Origin: Planctomycetota bacterium
GTDB taxonomy: Bacteria > Planctomycetota > Planctomycetia > Pirellulales > Pirellulaceae
Reading direction: 5' to 3'
Length of the DNA stretch: 64,000 nt
NCBI GenBank assembly: GCA_014381825.1
Contig: JACNKX010000101.1
Location: forward strand, 1-64,000
Shown: in pieces, positions 53,650 through 62,609 of the stretch
How positions within the stretch are numbered: position 1 is the stretch's first letter
Layout: every line of letters begins with the position of its first letter
Program-made: the position numbers and the translations under genes
The notes under the pieces: generated by a model
Databases searched by the model: none
Told to the model about the DNA's origin: nothing
The model's input: only the letters and a program-made list of their open reading frames with translations

Positions 53650-54246
53650 TCAGATCAGCCCTTCAATCTCTTCACGAAGCCGACGCAGCACGCGTGACTT
53701 GGCGGTGTAGACCGCGCCGACTTTCATTCCCAGTTCTTCAGCCACGACAGCAGGATTCTGGCCACCGATCGCAACGCGCAGGAAGGCCTGCCAAGTCCGC
53801 GTCTCAAACTCGTCTCGCACCAACTCCAGCGCCCGATGGGCTAGACCGGCTGTCAAGTCGCTGTCTGACGAATGCTCTTCGTCTGGCGGCGAATCAGGAA
53901 TACTCTGAAGCTGTTGATTGGCGTCTGTGCCACCAACCGCACTAGGCCTCGACGACAGCCATTGGAAATAGTCTCGCAACTTATTACGAGTGATGGTCCA
54001 CAGCCAGCCGCGGAAGCTGCTGCCTGGTTCTTCTCGACGGAAACTGCCGATGCCGTTCGCGACAGCCCGGAAGACCTCTTGTGATACGTCGGCAGCATCG
54101 TTGTCTTGCAAGCCTGCTTGTCGGCACCAACGATACACAATCGGACCATAGAGCTTCGTGAACCGATCCCATGCGTCGGCATCAAATTCCTTGACACGAT
54201 CCAACAATGACAGCGAAGTCGAACTAGAGCTTTGTCGAGTCGGCAT
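53650..54246 (-). CDS. ECF RNA polymerase sigma factor
   Basis: From ATG 54246 the protein has 198 residues, the normal ECF size. The sigma-2 domain (about 10-85) has WDRFTKLYGPIVYRWCRQAG, DAADVSQEVFRAV and RGWLWTITRNKLRDYFQW. The sigma-4 domain (about 130-195) ends GQNPAVVAEELGMKVGAVYTAKSRVLRRLRE. The gene lies 221 bp upstream of the Ser/Thr kinase that carries a zinc anti-sigma-like motif, the arrangement of planctomycete sigma/kinase pairs. It probably controls the kinase and surface-protein genes. The frame open to 54342 adds no homologous residues. Confidence 0.9.
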   Translation of the reverse strand: MPTRQSSSSTSLSLLDRVKEFDADAWDRFTKLYGPIVYRWCRQAGLQDNDAADVSQEVFRAVANGIGSFRREEPGSSFRGWLWTITRNKLRDYFQWLSSRPSAVGGTDANQQLQSIPDSPPDEEHSSDSDLTAGLAHRALELVRDEFETRTWQAFLRVAIGGQNPAVVAEELGMKVGAVYTAKSRVLRRLREEIEGLI

Positions 54247-54500
54247 TCCCGAAACGCCCAAACGAGGAAGTGAGAGAGTATCGAACTCGACCACTATAAC
54301 CGAAACATCTAGCGGCAGCACAGCTTGGCCGGACCCGTCCACCAGCCAACCAGCAACTGTAAATGCGGCATAAGACGTTTGTTCACTGACGTATCGACGA
54401 CCGTTCGATTTGCAGGGTCACTGTCGTCGATTCCGTAAGTCCTACAAAGGCTTGAGACGGTGAGTCCCGAATTGCCATCTCCGAAAACAAGACACCTGAA

Positions 54501-55325
54501 TCATGTAATGCATGGAAACAATCGCCGCTTCGCTGCCTCGTCTAACCCCGATGCATACTCACTGATTTCGTAAGCTTCCGCGAACTCAACTGAGCTACCG
54601 AGCTGCTCGCCAAACACCTCCACGAGTCTTGATCGGAAGCGATCTGCTACGGCTTGAGCACGCTGAGCAAACCAACTTGCCAACCACTTTCGCTTTTCAT
54701 CGTCATCGGCTGGGACTTGCTCGATCGCACCGGCGTTATAAGGCAACCACTCGTAGACTTGAGAACGGTGGCAATCGAGCATCGCAACGATTTGTTCCAC
54801 GTAATGCGTTATGTCAACGACGATGTCAGGGCAAAGCGGATTCGGTTTCGTGAACAAATCAGGCATGTAGGCGACGACCGGATCTCTGCGCAATGGCGTG
54901 GTGTTGGGCTCGACGAGCGGAACGGTCACTAAATAAGAGGCGTCTTGAACTAACTGCCCGACGGCTCGGTGATCGGGGTGGTAGTCGTTCAATCGATGTG
55001 TCAGCACCAGGTCCGGAGCGTAAGTGCGAATCTCGCGAATGACGCGATGGCGAACTTCCAACGTTGGTTGAAGGCCTCCGTCCAGATACTCCCATACTTC
55101 GTAGTCGGCTCCGATTAACTGGCCGACTGCGGCAGCCTCTTGTGCGCGAATCGCGATCAGTTCCTCGCCGCTTCGCTCGTGGTGACCTGCGCCGCCATTC
55201 GTTATCGAGATGATCTTGACGGCGTAGCCGCGTTCTCGGTACAGCGAGATCAATCCACCTGCATGAAACTCGGCGTCATCAGGGTGGGCGCCGAGGACTA
55301 ACATCCGCGGTGATTCTGTTGCCAT
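54501..55325 (-). CDS. PIG-L family deacetylase (LmbE-like)
   Basis: The 274-residue zinc enzyme has AHPDD at 13-17 and HPDH at 116-119, which supply the metal ligands and the catalytic Asp. Family members deacetylate N-acetylglucosaminyl compounds, including the BshB and MshB thiol pathways and surface-sugar precursors; which applies here is not readable. There is no signal peptide. It lies 49 bp after maf on the same strand and is likely co-transcribed. Confidence 0.9.
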   Translation of the reverse strand: MATESPRMLVLGAHPDDAEFHAGGLISLYRERGYAVKIISITNGGAGHHERSGEELIAIRAQEAAAVGQLIGADYEVWEYLDGGLQPTLEVRHRVIREIRTYAPDLVLTHRLNDYHPDHRAVGQLVQDASYLVTVPLVEPNTTPLRRDPVVAYMPDLFTKPNPLCPDIVVDITHYVEQIVAMLDCHRSQVYEWLPYNAGAIEQVPADDDEKRKWLASWFAQRAQAVADRFRSRLVEVFGEQLGSSVEFAEAYEISEYASGLDEAAKRRLFPCIT

Positions 55326-55374
55326 GAGATGTTCCCTGCGTGGTTTTGATTGTCGATTAACCCAGGCCCATCGC

Positions 55375-55950
55375 CTAGATCTCCACGAGCATTTCGGTCA
55401 GCTGTTCCATCGGCAATCCGATAACATTGGATTCGCTGCCCACGACGATCCGTAGCCAATCTGGTCCGTCTTGATATCCGAACGCACCAGCCTTACCTTC
55501 CCACGCCTCGGATTCGAGATACTGTTCCAATTCGCGGTCAGATATCTGTTCCATCTTCAACTTGGTAACATCGACCCGTTCTAACAAGCGATTCGATGGA
55601 CGCTTCCACAGGCACACTCCGCTGTACACATGATGAACTCGTCCGTTCAACAATTGAAGCATCTGACGAGCGTGGTCAGCGTCATGCGGCTTGCCGAGAA
55701 TCTGACCACTGCACTCGGCGATCGTATCGCACGCGAGTACAATGCCTTCGTCAACGCGGGATGCGACGTCAGCTGCCTTTTGTTTCGCGAGACGCGCGAC
55801 AAGTTCGTTAGGAGTCTCGCCGCTACAGATGCCACACTCGGCGTTGGGGTGCGGCGCGATGGTCTCGAATGAATAGCCGGCAGCGTGAAGCAGCTTTCGT
55901 CGCTGCGGAGACTGGCTGGCAAGGATTAAGCGGTAGGACTGGTCAGGCAT
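55375..55950 (-). CDS. maf: Maf-like nucleoside triphosphate pyrophosphatase
   Basis: From ATG 55950 the protein has 191 residues and begins MPDQSYRLILASQSPQRRKLL, the Maf phosphate-binding motif. LACDTIAE (near 78-85) gives the catalytic Asp, and GKPHDADHARQML and GAFGYQD are also typical. Maf proteins hydrolyse non-canonical or modified dNTPs and UTP, acting as house-cleaning enzymes linked to division. The upstream in-frame ATG at 55980 adds no conserved residues and reaches the border of the inverted repeat. Confidence 0.92.
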   Translation of the reverse strand: MPDQSYRLILASQSPQRRKLLHAAGYSFETIAPHPNAECGICSGETPNELVARLAKQKAADVASRVDEGIVLACDTIAECSGQILGKPHDADHARQMLQLLNGRVHHVYSGVCLWKRPSNRLLERVDVTKLKMEQISDRELEQYLESEAWEGKAGAFGYQDGPDWLRIVVGSESNVIGLPMEQLTEMLVEI

Positions 55951-55987
55951 TTTGTTGTTGCAAAGAAAATAATGTCTCAAGTTGTTC

Positions 55988-56055
55988 CTCGTTTAACGGC
56001 AAGCCGCAGGCGACTGCGAACTAACACCGTCGCCTGCGGCTTGCCGTTAAACGAG
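55988..56055. repeat. 26-bp perfect inverted repeat with 16-nt loop
   Basis: Arms at 55988-56013 and 56030-56055 are exact reverse complements over 26 bp (left arm begins ctcgtttaacggcaagcc). The 16-nt spacer is 56014-56029. Only the arms carry the GCAAGCCGCAGGCGA-type sequence, which resembles palindromic repeats I recall in Pirellulales genomes. It lies between maf (leftward) and an RluA-type gene (rightward). There is no T run, so a simple terminator role is unlikely. Confidence 0.85.
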
Positions 56056-56077
56056 TTGAATAGAGATCGGAATTAGC

Positions 56078-56758
56078 GTGAAAGTTCCAGAGCTGCAAGT
56101 TCTCTACGAGGATAACCACTTGCTCGCTGTCGCGAAGCCCCCTGGCATTGCAACGATGGGAGTTCCCGCGGGCAAGTTGAGTTTGCTCGACGTCGCCAAA
56201 CAGTACGTCAAAGACAAATATGACAAGCCGGGCAACGTGTATCTCGGAATCGTCAGCCGGTTGGACGCGCCCGTCACCGGCGTGCTGCTCATCGCACGAA
56301 CATCGAAAGCAGCCGGGAGGCTGACGGAACAGTTTCGCAATGGGACCGTCGACAAAGTCTACTGGGCAGTTGTCGAAGGAACGCCAGAAATTCCCGAAGA
56401 CACGTGCGTCGATTGGGTAAGGAAAGACGAACGTCATCGCAAGATGCATATCGCGGCGGCGTCGAATCCCCAGGCGAAGGAAGCAAGATTGAGCTACAGG
56501 GCGCTGCAGGAAGTTCCCGGCGGGACACTTCTCGAAGTTCGCCTCGAAACGGGTCGCAAGCATCAGATTCGACTGCAGCTGGCTCACCGCGAGTTGCCGA
56601 TCGTTGGCGACCGAAAATATGGGGCAACGCGTTTGTTTGACGAAGGAATCGCACTGCACTCTCGGTTCATTCGCTTTCAACATCCGGTGCTAAAAACTGA
56701 AATTGAGCTGACGGCGAAAGTACCGAATTGCTGGCGAGTCTTTGGCATTACACATTAG
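56078..56758 (+). CDS. RluA-family RNA pseudouridine synthase
   Basis: The 226-residue enzyme starts at GTG. The catalytic Asp is D63 in VSRLDAPVTG (the family HRLDxxTSG motif, with Ser-Arg for His-Arg). KPPGIAT, RKHQIRLQLAH and GDRKYGA complete the RluA pattern. No S4 domain is present. It isomerises uridine in rRNA or tRNA; the exact site cannot be read. The start lies 22 bp beyond the inverted repeat. Confidence 0.9.
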   Translation: MKVPELQVLYEDNHLLAVAKPPGIATMGVPAGKLSLLDVAKQYVKDKYDKPGNVYLGIVSRLDAPVTGVLLIARTSKAAGRLTEQFRNGTVDKVYWAVVEGTPEIPEDTCVDWVRKDERHRKMHIAAASNPQAKEARLSYRALQEVPGGTLLEVRLETGRKHQIRLQLAHRELPIVGDRKYGATRLFDEGIALHSRFIRFQHPVLKTEIELTAKVPNCWRVFGITH

Positions 56759-56918
56759 TACCGACAGGGCGAAAGCGGCTGTGGCCAAAAACGCTCGTGT
56801 TGTTCCCGCTCGAGTGCCGACAACTTGGGGACCGGGCGAGACAACGGACTGCTAGCGAGCTGCTCCGTCACTCGCCCTTCACGTCACTCATCCCTCGATC
56901 CGTCGCTACTCTACCGTC

Positions 56919-58001
56919 ATGAGCGAGTATCAAGGCTTTCCAAGGCTAGAGCGTCAGGCCGTCCGAGGGCCCTCGCGTCTTGAGCGCGCCGAGACAACGA
57001 GTGAACGCCCTTGTACGACAAGATCGATCGTTTCGACGGTAGCGACTTACCTTTGGGGCGTGCTTGTAAATCTAGTCGAAGCATCACGCCGCTGGCAACG
57101 TGACGATGCGGGCCTGCTAGCGGCTTGCGTTGCCTATTATGCAACGATTTCTTTGTTCCCTCTCTTGATGGTTCTGATTGCTGGACTCGGTATATTTCTG
57201 CGATTCACGCCCGTTGGACAAAGCGCGGAGGAGTTTGTGCTAACCGTGATCGCTCAAGAGACTACCGAGGAAGTCGCCACGCAAGTGAACGTAGCGTTTC
57301 AACAGATCGAGCAACAGGCGCTGCTCAGCGGCCCGCTCGCGATGGTCGGACTAGTCGCCGCAGCGATGGCCGTCTTTGCTCAGTTCGATAGAGCTTTCGA
57401 TAAGATTTGGAAAATCGATACGCCTGTGTTTGATGGTTATGTTTCTGCGGCTCGACGTGAGATCGCCCATCGCCTTAAGGCCTTCGTTGTGTTGTTTAGT
57501 CTCGGGTGCGTAGTCGCGTTGATCTTCTTCGCCAGTCTTGCACTCGACGCATTGATGCACTTCAGCAGCGGACACGTACATATCGCTGAGGAGTTCTGGC
57601 GGTTAGCCAAAGTCGCACTCAGCATCTGCCTAAACACCTTCGTGTTTACCGCCATCTATAAGTGTCTGTCGAAGATCCCGGTTGGGTGGATGCACGCCGC
57701 ACGAGGCGGGTTGCTGGCGGCCGCGACATGGGAACTTGGGCGTCTGTTGCTGGCGACCTACTTCACCATGGCAAACTATGGTGCGTACGGAATCGTCGGA
57801 TCGCTGTTGGCCGCCATGTTGTGGTCGTACTACGCGAGCAGCGTTCTCTTTTTAGGCGCGGAATATGTCCAGGTGATTCGAGAGCATGCCCAAAGGGAAA
57901 GAAGAGAGGCGTCGTTCCACCGCGCCGTAGCCAAGCAACGCCTGTCGCGAGAGCAACTCATTACGGCCCGTACGCGTGTCGTTGCTCGACGTGCTGCGTA
58001 A
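56919..58001 (+). CDS. YihY/BrkB family inner-membrane protein
   Basis: The 360-residue protein has about six membrane segments and the signature of the YihY/virulence-factor BrkB family: LLAACVAYYATISLFPLLMVLIAGLG near 65-90, FDRAFDKIWKI near 155-165, and AYGIVGSLLAAMLWSYYASSVLFLGAEYVQVI near the end. The family was once thought to be RNase BN by mistake; its function is still unclear. The first 40 residues and the last 35 are basic and cytoplasmic. An internal start nearer the first membrane segment is possible. Confidence 0.88.
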   Translation: MSEYQGFPRLERQAVRGPSRLERAETTSERPCTTRSIVSTVATYLWGVLVNLVEASRRWQRDDAGLLAACVAYYATISLFPLLMVLIAGLGIFLRFTPVGQSAEEFVLTVIAQETTEEVATQVNVAFQQIEQQALLSGPLAMVGLVAAAMAVFAQFDRAFDKIWKIDTPVFDGYVSAARREIAHRLKAFVVLFSLGCVVALIFFASLALDALMHFSSGHVHIAEEFWRLAKVALSICLNTFVFTAIYKCLSKIPVGWMHAARGGLLAAATWELGRLLLATYFTMANYGAYGIVGSLLAAMLWSYYASSVLFLGAEYVQVIREHAQRERREASFHRAVAKQRLSREQLITARTRVVARRAA

Positions 58002-58015
58002 GGCCTGCCAACTTG

Positions 58016-58393
58016 TTACTCAGTGGGCGAGGCGTCGGTCGACGCCTCACCACTGGTTGCTGTTTCTGCCCCCGAATTCTTGATCGTGGTCGCTTCCGCA
58101 GTCTTCTCTTCCGACGTTGTTGTCTCTTCGGTTGCTGTCTCTTCGGTTGCCGCATCCACGGCTTCCGCGACCGGTTCTTCCTCGTCGGCCGGTGGGACGA
58201 AAGCTGGCAGCCGGCGCTGGATTCGGTCTTCAACCAGTTTCATCACAACACGATCAAGCGGATCTTTCTTCTTCGTCTGGCACCGACAAACAACAACCGT
58301 TACCGTGCCCGCAGCTCGTTCCTTGTGATGACACTCGGGGCATTCCCAGACGCGCCGTAGATCATATTTCAACCGTTCGAACGGGCCCTTCAT
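58016..58393 (-). CDS. Small zinc-binding-like protein, unknown function
   Basis: The 125-residue protein has a possible zinc knuckle with C18, C21, C36 and C38 (CPECHH and CRC) in a basic N-terminal half, then a low-complexity acidic Ala/Thr/Glu tail (70-125). It looks like a planctomycete-specific family that I cannot name. It is 40 bp downstream of the NifU-like gene on the same strand and convergent with yihY. Confidence 0.6.
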   Translation of the reverse strand: MKGPFERLKYDLRRVWECPECHHKERAAGTVTVVVCRCQTKKKDPLDRVVMKLVEDRIQRRLPAFVPPADEEEPVAEAVDAATEETATEETTTSEEKTAEATTIKNSGAETATSGEASTDASPTE

Positions 58394-58433
58394 GGGGAGA
58401 TCTCGCTAATGAACTAGACGGCGGCAACGGCGA

Positions 58434-59033
58434 CTAGTGGCCTTGAGCGGCGTAGTACGGATTACGTCCCGCTGCGTGATCCGTCACGTCCATGATCGCG
58501 CCGACTTCTGGTATCGCTTGTCGAATCGCGGCTTCGACGCCGTACTTAAGCGTCACTTTCGCCTGGCCACAGCCCTGACAGCCTCCGCCCATTTGAATGA
58601 ACAGATTATTCTCACGTACATCGAGCAGATGTACTTCGCCACCGTGACTGGCGACGGATGGATTGATTTCCGATTCCAGAATCGCTTCTACTCGTGAGCG
58701 AAGTTCGTCGACAGGCGGGATGCTCTGGCGAGCTTGGTCGCTGACCGCTGGTTCGCCCGAAGCGATATGTTCCCGAATCGCTGCACCAATCTTCGGGCCG
58801 ATCACTTGCCAAGGATCATGAGCACCTTTGTTCACGGTCAGCTCGTCATGCGAGATCAAAACTGATGTCACGCCTTCGATTGCGAACAAACGACTTGCCA
58901 AGTCGGAACCCTCAGCCTTTTCTTTCTTTCCAAAGTAAAAGGACGCGTCGGGATAAACAGGGCGATCAACGGTGAAGCGACATGAATTGTCAGTGATCGG
59001 GTCCGCGGTAATGCGAATATCGTCTTGGGTCAT
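58434..59033 (-). CDS. NifU-like Fe-S cluster scaffold protein
   Basis: The 199-residue protein has an N-terminal Nfu/NifU-N-like domain (about 5-95; FAIEGVTSVLISHDELTVNKG) and a C-terminal NifU domain (about 108-180) with the cluster-binding C152-x-x-C155 in GGGCQGCG. Such proteins carry a [4Fe-4S] cluster to apo-proteins. It is cytoplasmic and the length is normal for NfuA-type proteins lacking a degenerate A-type domain. No isc or suf genes are adjacent. Confidence 0.9.
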   Translation of the reverse strand: MTQDDIRITADPITDNSCRFTVDRPVYPDASFYFGKKEKAEGSDLASRLFAIEGVTSVLISHDELTVNKGAHDPWQVIGPKIGAAIREHIASGEPAVSDQARQSIPPVDELRSRVEAILESEINPSVASHGGEVHLLDVRENNLFIQMGGGCQGCGQAKVTLKYGVEAAIRQAIPEVGAIMDVTDHAAGRNPYYAAQGH

Positions 59034-59101
59034 CGTTTTAGTCTCCTAGGGGCGTGTTTCGCCTAGTATAGCAGCAGACACGCCACTGAAGTAGGGACGG
59101 G

Positions 59102-59590
59102 TTAGCTGCTGACGTTTGGTGCGGAAGCAATCGCGAGCGGCTCGGTCAACGAATCGAGCCAAGATGCGAGGTCTGGCACGATATCTAATTCCGTAGGCAC
59201 TTGCTCTAGGATGACCAAATTATCAGCCCGTAGCACTTGTCGCGTCAGGTTCACGGTTTCTGTCGCGAGCCGCAGGAACTCCGTCGTTTGCGCCTCAGTA
59301 AACTCATTTCGGACAAGCTGTATTTCGTCTTTTGTTCGGCGACGCTCAAGTTGAACGAGGCGTCCTCGCTCTGCCTTCATAAGGCGGCCGTTCCAGAATC
59401 CCCGCCGTAATTCCCCCGCCGCGTTGAACTGAAAGACCGGATCTGCTCCAAGAAAGATGCTCGCCTCGCCGCCACGGCGAAATCCGACGACACACGGTTC
59501 CGCATGGCCCGGCAGCTGTAGTTTAATGCGACGGACCAGCGCGGTTGCTTCGCGCATCAAGTCTTCTCGATCTTGTTCGTTTCGTGCCAT
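59102..59590 (-). CDS. Conserved-looking protein of unknown function
   Basis: From ATG 59590 (AAGGAAG ribosome-binding site) the protein has 162 residues, basic in the middle (RRGFWNGRLMKAERGRLVQLERRR) and with two predicted helices near the C-terminus. No domain or catalytic motif is recognised. It is read leftward, divergent from the ferritin-like gene. Confidence 0.6.
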   Translation of the reverse strand: MARNEQDREDLMREATALVRRIKLQLPGHAEPCVVGFRRGGEASIFLGADPVFQFNAAGELRRGFWNGRLMKAERGRLVQLERRRTKDEIQLVRNEFTEAQTTEFLRLATETVNLTRQVLRADNLVILEQVPTELDIVPDLASWLDSLTEPLAIASAPNVSS

Positions 59591-59756
59591 CGCGACTTCC
59601 TTGTTGAGAATACATCTCACCACAAGTTAGGAGATTTGTTGGCGGCTGCAATGTGGGCCTTTAGCATTCGGCTTGTCGATACAATGTTCAGCCTCTACGA
59701 TCTGTAGTCGGATGCCCAACGCAAAATCAAACAACATAAACACAATGGAGTGACTA

Positions 59757-60218
59757 ATGGCCGCGACGAATGAAGAAGTCATCGAAATGCTCAAGGAAGC
59801 CTTTTCCATGGAGCTTGAGACGGTCATGAACTACTTGGCGAACAGCACGAACCTGGACGGTGTGCGAGCCGAAGAGATTAAGAAGTCTCTGGCCGCAGAT
59901 ATTACGGAAGAGCTGCTTCACGCGCAGCAACTCGGGCAACGCATCAAACAGATCGGCGGGGTCGTACCTGGTTCGGCCGAAGTCAAACTCAATATCGGTG
60001 GACAACAACAGCCGCCTGAAGACACGACCGATGTAATGGCCGTCATCGAAGCAGTGATCGAAGCCGAATCGAATGCCTGCCAGCAATACAAGAAGATCAT
60101 TCGGGCGACGGACGGCGAGGATTATGTGACGCAAGATATGTGCATTCGTTTGTTGGCTGCCGAAGAGGAACACTTGGTCCTGTTCCGCGGATTCTTGAAA
60201 GAGTATTCGAAATCGTAG
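59757..60218 (+). CDS. Ferritin-like/bacterioferritin-type protein
   Basis: The 153-residue four-helix protein has metal-binding residues spaced as in ferritin-like proteins: a Glu pair near 19-21 in SMELETVMNYL, E52-x-x-H55 in EELLHAQQLG, a Glu in the third helix (near 99-104) and the EEEH motif at 136-139. It starts at ATG with GGAG about 10 bp upstream. The likely role is storage or oxidation of iron, or another di-iron function; no partner gene is adjacent. Confidence 0.85.
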   Translation: MAATNEEVIEMLKEAFSMELETVMNYLANSTNLDGVRAEEIKKSLAADITEELLHAQQLGQRIKQIGGVVPGSAEVKLNIGGQQQPPEDTTDVMAVIEAVIEAESNACQQYKKIIRATDGEDYVTQDMCIRLLAAEEEHLVLFRGFLKEYSKS

Positions 60219-60337
60219 CCATCACTTTCCGTGCGATGAGCATGCTGTGTAGTCACCCTTTTGAGATTGTGCTAAATCCGGCGGAGCCGTTCGCATCAAC
60301 GGCCCCAAGCAATCGCTGGTCACGACCGAGTGTACGG

Positions 60338-62563
60338 CTACTTTCGAGGTGCGGGCAGTGTCGTTAGATTTTGAACCGGGGTTGAGTGTGAATTGCCGTT
60401 GGTGGGCAGGCCGCGTCTTGCCACGAGACGTGGTTCGCTCAACACGCGGATCACCACGTACCAAAGCACCAGCACGACCGCGATGACACCAACGAGCGCC
60501 CAAATGCCTTCCCGTTTGAGCTTCGATCCAAGGCTGCGGACCGGCACCAATGCTTTGCGGTAGCGTTCCTGAACCAATACGATCATCTCCTGTTTGTCAC
60601 CGGGACCGTCTGGCAATCGAACCCACTCCGTCGCTGGTATCCAATCTCCTCGAAACGCCTCACCGCCATCGGCTATTGCGACGGGATCATCGTAGCGATA
60701 GTTAGCATCGGATCGGATCCGCAACAGTTGCTCTGCTCCGACTCGAAAACGACTGGCTTCGCCGCTGCGCGTCGCGGACAATTGATCGAACAGCGGATGT
60801 TGAAGAATGACGCCGTGGTTCGGTCCTCGGCGACCATCGATCAAGACAGCAAAATGATCCGGATGATGGTTAGTCCGCAGGTAGGCGAAATCGCCTAAAT
60901 TGACCGTTAACGCAAGTACGCCAATCGCCGCTGCATCCGGATCATTGTCCGCAAAGATGGGCGTCGACACGGCGACCTTCCAGATTCCCGTTGTTGTGGA
61001 TTGGAACGCGGCTGAGAAGTGTGTATCGGTGATCGGCTTCGCATCGCGTGACTTACGATCTTGCCAATCGCTACGACTGTCGATTAAGTCGGCCGGTCCG
61101 CCATGAAAATAAGTCCGGTAGGAATAATTCCAACCGGCAGATCGATTGACGGTTGTCGGATCGTCGTAAGCACCGGCGAGCATCCTTCCCTGGTTGTCAA
61201 CGACAAACATACTGGCAAGCTTCAACTCGGACGGCTGATTCTGGAGTCGCGACAAGAACCAGTCGACTCGCTCCTGCAAATATCCGTGCAACGCAGTTCG
61301 GCGTGAATCTGTGAAGAACGTCTCGCGAAGAACTTCCACGTCTTTGGACGACATATTCGGGTGATTTAGTTGCCCGACGATGTCTGACTCACTAACAGCC
61401 ATAAACAATTTGTGCAACTTCGATTGTTCCGCCTCGTCCTGGACAACATCAAAGTAGCGACGGATCTCGCCTTCGATGGAACTCGCCGCGAACTGGGCGA
61501 CGATACTGTTCTTCTCGCGCGCGGCCAGCATCGCAATTTCTTCAGACTCGCTCACGGCGTTGTCATAGCCACGTAACCCAAACAGCGCCATAACGACGAA
61601 CAACAACAAGGGACCTACGAATCCTAAGAACAATAACGGGCGGCGAACCTTGGCAAGATCACGCGCATTCAGTGCGTCGATCACCGCTTGCACATTCGAG
61701 TAGCGACGCTCAGGAGCTGCCGCTAAACAGCGGTCAATAATCTCGAGCAGTGAACGATCGATTCCAGGAACACGTCGATGCTCCGTCGGCGCTGATGCGG
61801 TAAGAATCGCACTTTTGTATCGCGCGAGTCGCGTCTCTAAGTCGTCGGCGGCTTCGATTCCTTTTACGTGCGTTTCGCTGCGATAAGGCGGGCTGCCCGT
61901 CAACATGCAAAAGAAAATAGCGCCCAGCGCATAGACATCCCACTGAGCATCTGGCATGGCCGTCAGATCTGCCTGCTCAGGTGCCATATAGAACAACGTG
62001 CCCAGCGACGGCGACTGTTCGTGTGACAACCGCGATTGGCCGAAGTCCGCTAGTCGCGGCTTGTTGTCTTGGTCGAGCAAAATGTTCGCCGGTTTTAAGT
62101 CGCAATGCAGCACACCTTTGCCGTGCGCGTGCATCAATCCAACGGCAATCTCGGCAAAGATCTCGGCGGCCTCAGATACCGGCAGCGGGCCGTCCCGGCG
62201 AAGCAGATCCTCAAGAGAGCCGTTTTCGACGAACTCCATGATGTAATACGGCGGTTCGGCGTCCCACCCGACATCGAGCAGTTGAACCACGTAGCGATCA
62301 GCCGACAGATAGACCAACTTCTCGACCTCCCGCGAGAGAAGTGTCCAGTCGACGCCCGATCGATGAGCGAAGAATTTGATAGCAACATGTCGGCCCGTGT
62401 TCTGGTCGACGCCAACCCACACCTCCCCGTAAGCTCCACGGCCCAGCAGTCGTTGAGCATCGTACCCCGGCACGTCGACAGGCGGTCGAGTAGTCTTTAG
62501 ACTCAACTCGCGCGCTAGGCGCTCTTCGTCGCTGGATTGATGCTCAGTGCGGTCCATGGTCAT
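60338..62563 (-). CDS. Transmembrane Ser/Thr kinase with extracytoplasmic Cache domain
   Basis: The 741-residue protein has a cytoplasmic kinase domain (about 34-300) with GRGAYGEVWVG, K63, HCDLKPAN (153-160), DFG (173-175) and APEQ. The usual HRD is HCD, a non-RD kinase. Two membrane segments (about 309-330 and 687-708) flank a large outer region containing a double-Cache-like sensory domain (MFVVDNQGRMLAGAYDDP, then IGVLALTVNLGDFAYL). It should sense a small extracellular ligand and signal to the cytoplasm. It is divergent from the amidohydrolase gene. Confidence 0.9.
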   Translation of the reverse strand: MTMDRTEHQSSDEERLARELSLKTTRPPVDVPGYDAQRLLGRGAYGEVWVGVDQNTGRHVAIKFFAHRSGVDWTLLSREVEKLVYLSADRYVVQLLDVGWDAEPPYYIMEFVENGSLEDLLRRDGPLPVSEAAEIFAEIAVGLMHAHGKGVLHCDLKPANILLDQDNKPRLADFGQSRLSHEQSPSLGTLFYMAPEQADLTAMPDAQWDVYALGAIFFCMLTGSPPYRSETHVKGIEAADDLETRLARYKSAILTASAPTEHRRVPGIDRSLLEIIDRCLAAAPERRYSNVQAVIDALNARDLAKVRRPLLFLGFVGPLLLFVVMALFGLRGYDNAVSESEEIAMLAAREKNSIVAQFAASSIEGEIRRYFDVVQDEAEQSKLHKLFMAVSESDIVGQLNHPNMSSKDVEVLRETFFTDSRRTALHGYLQERVDWFLSRLQNQPSELKLASMFVVDNQGRMLAGAYDDPTTVNRSAGWNYSYRTYFHGGPADLIDSRSDWQDRKSRDAKPITDTHFSAAFQSTTTGIWKVAVSTPIFADNDPDAAAIGVLALTVNLGDFAYLRTNHHPDHFAVLIDGRRGPNHGVILQHPLFDQLSATRSGEASRFRVGAEQLLRIRSDANYRYDDPVAIADGGEAFRGDWIPATEWVRLPDGPGDKQEMIVLVQERYRKALVPVRSLGSKLKREGIWALVGVIAVVLVLWYVVIRVLSEPRLVARRGLPTNGNSHSTPVQNLTTLPAPRK

Positions 62564-62609
62564 GATCTTGTTATCGTATCACTCTTATCGATTGCTGAGG
62601 AGACTTGCG

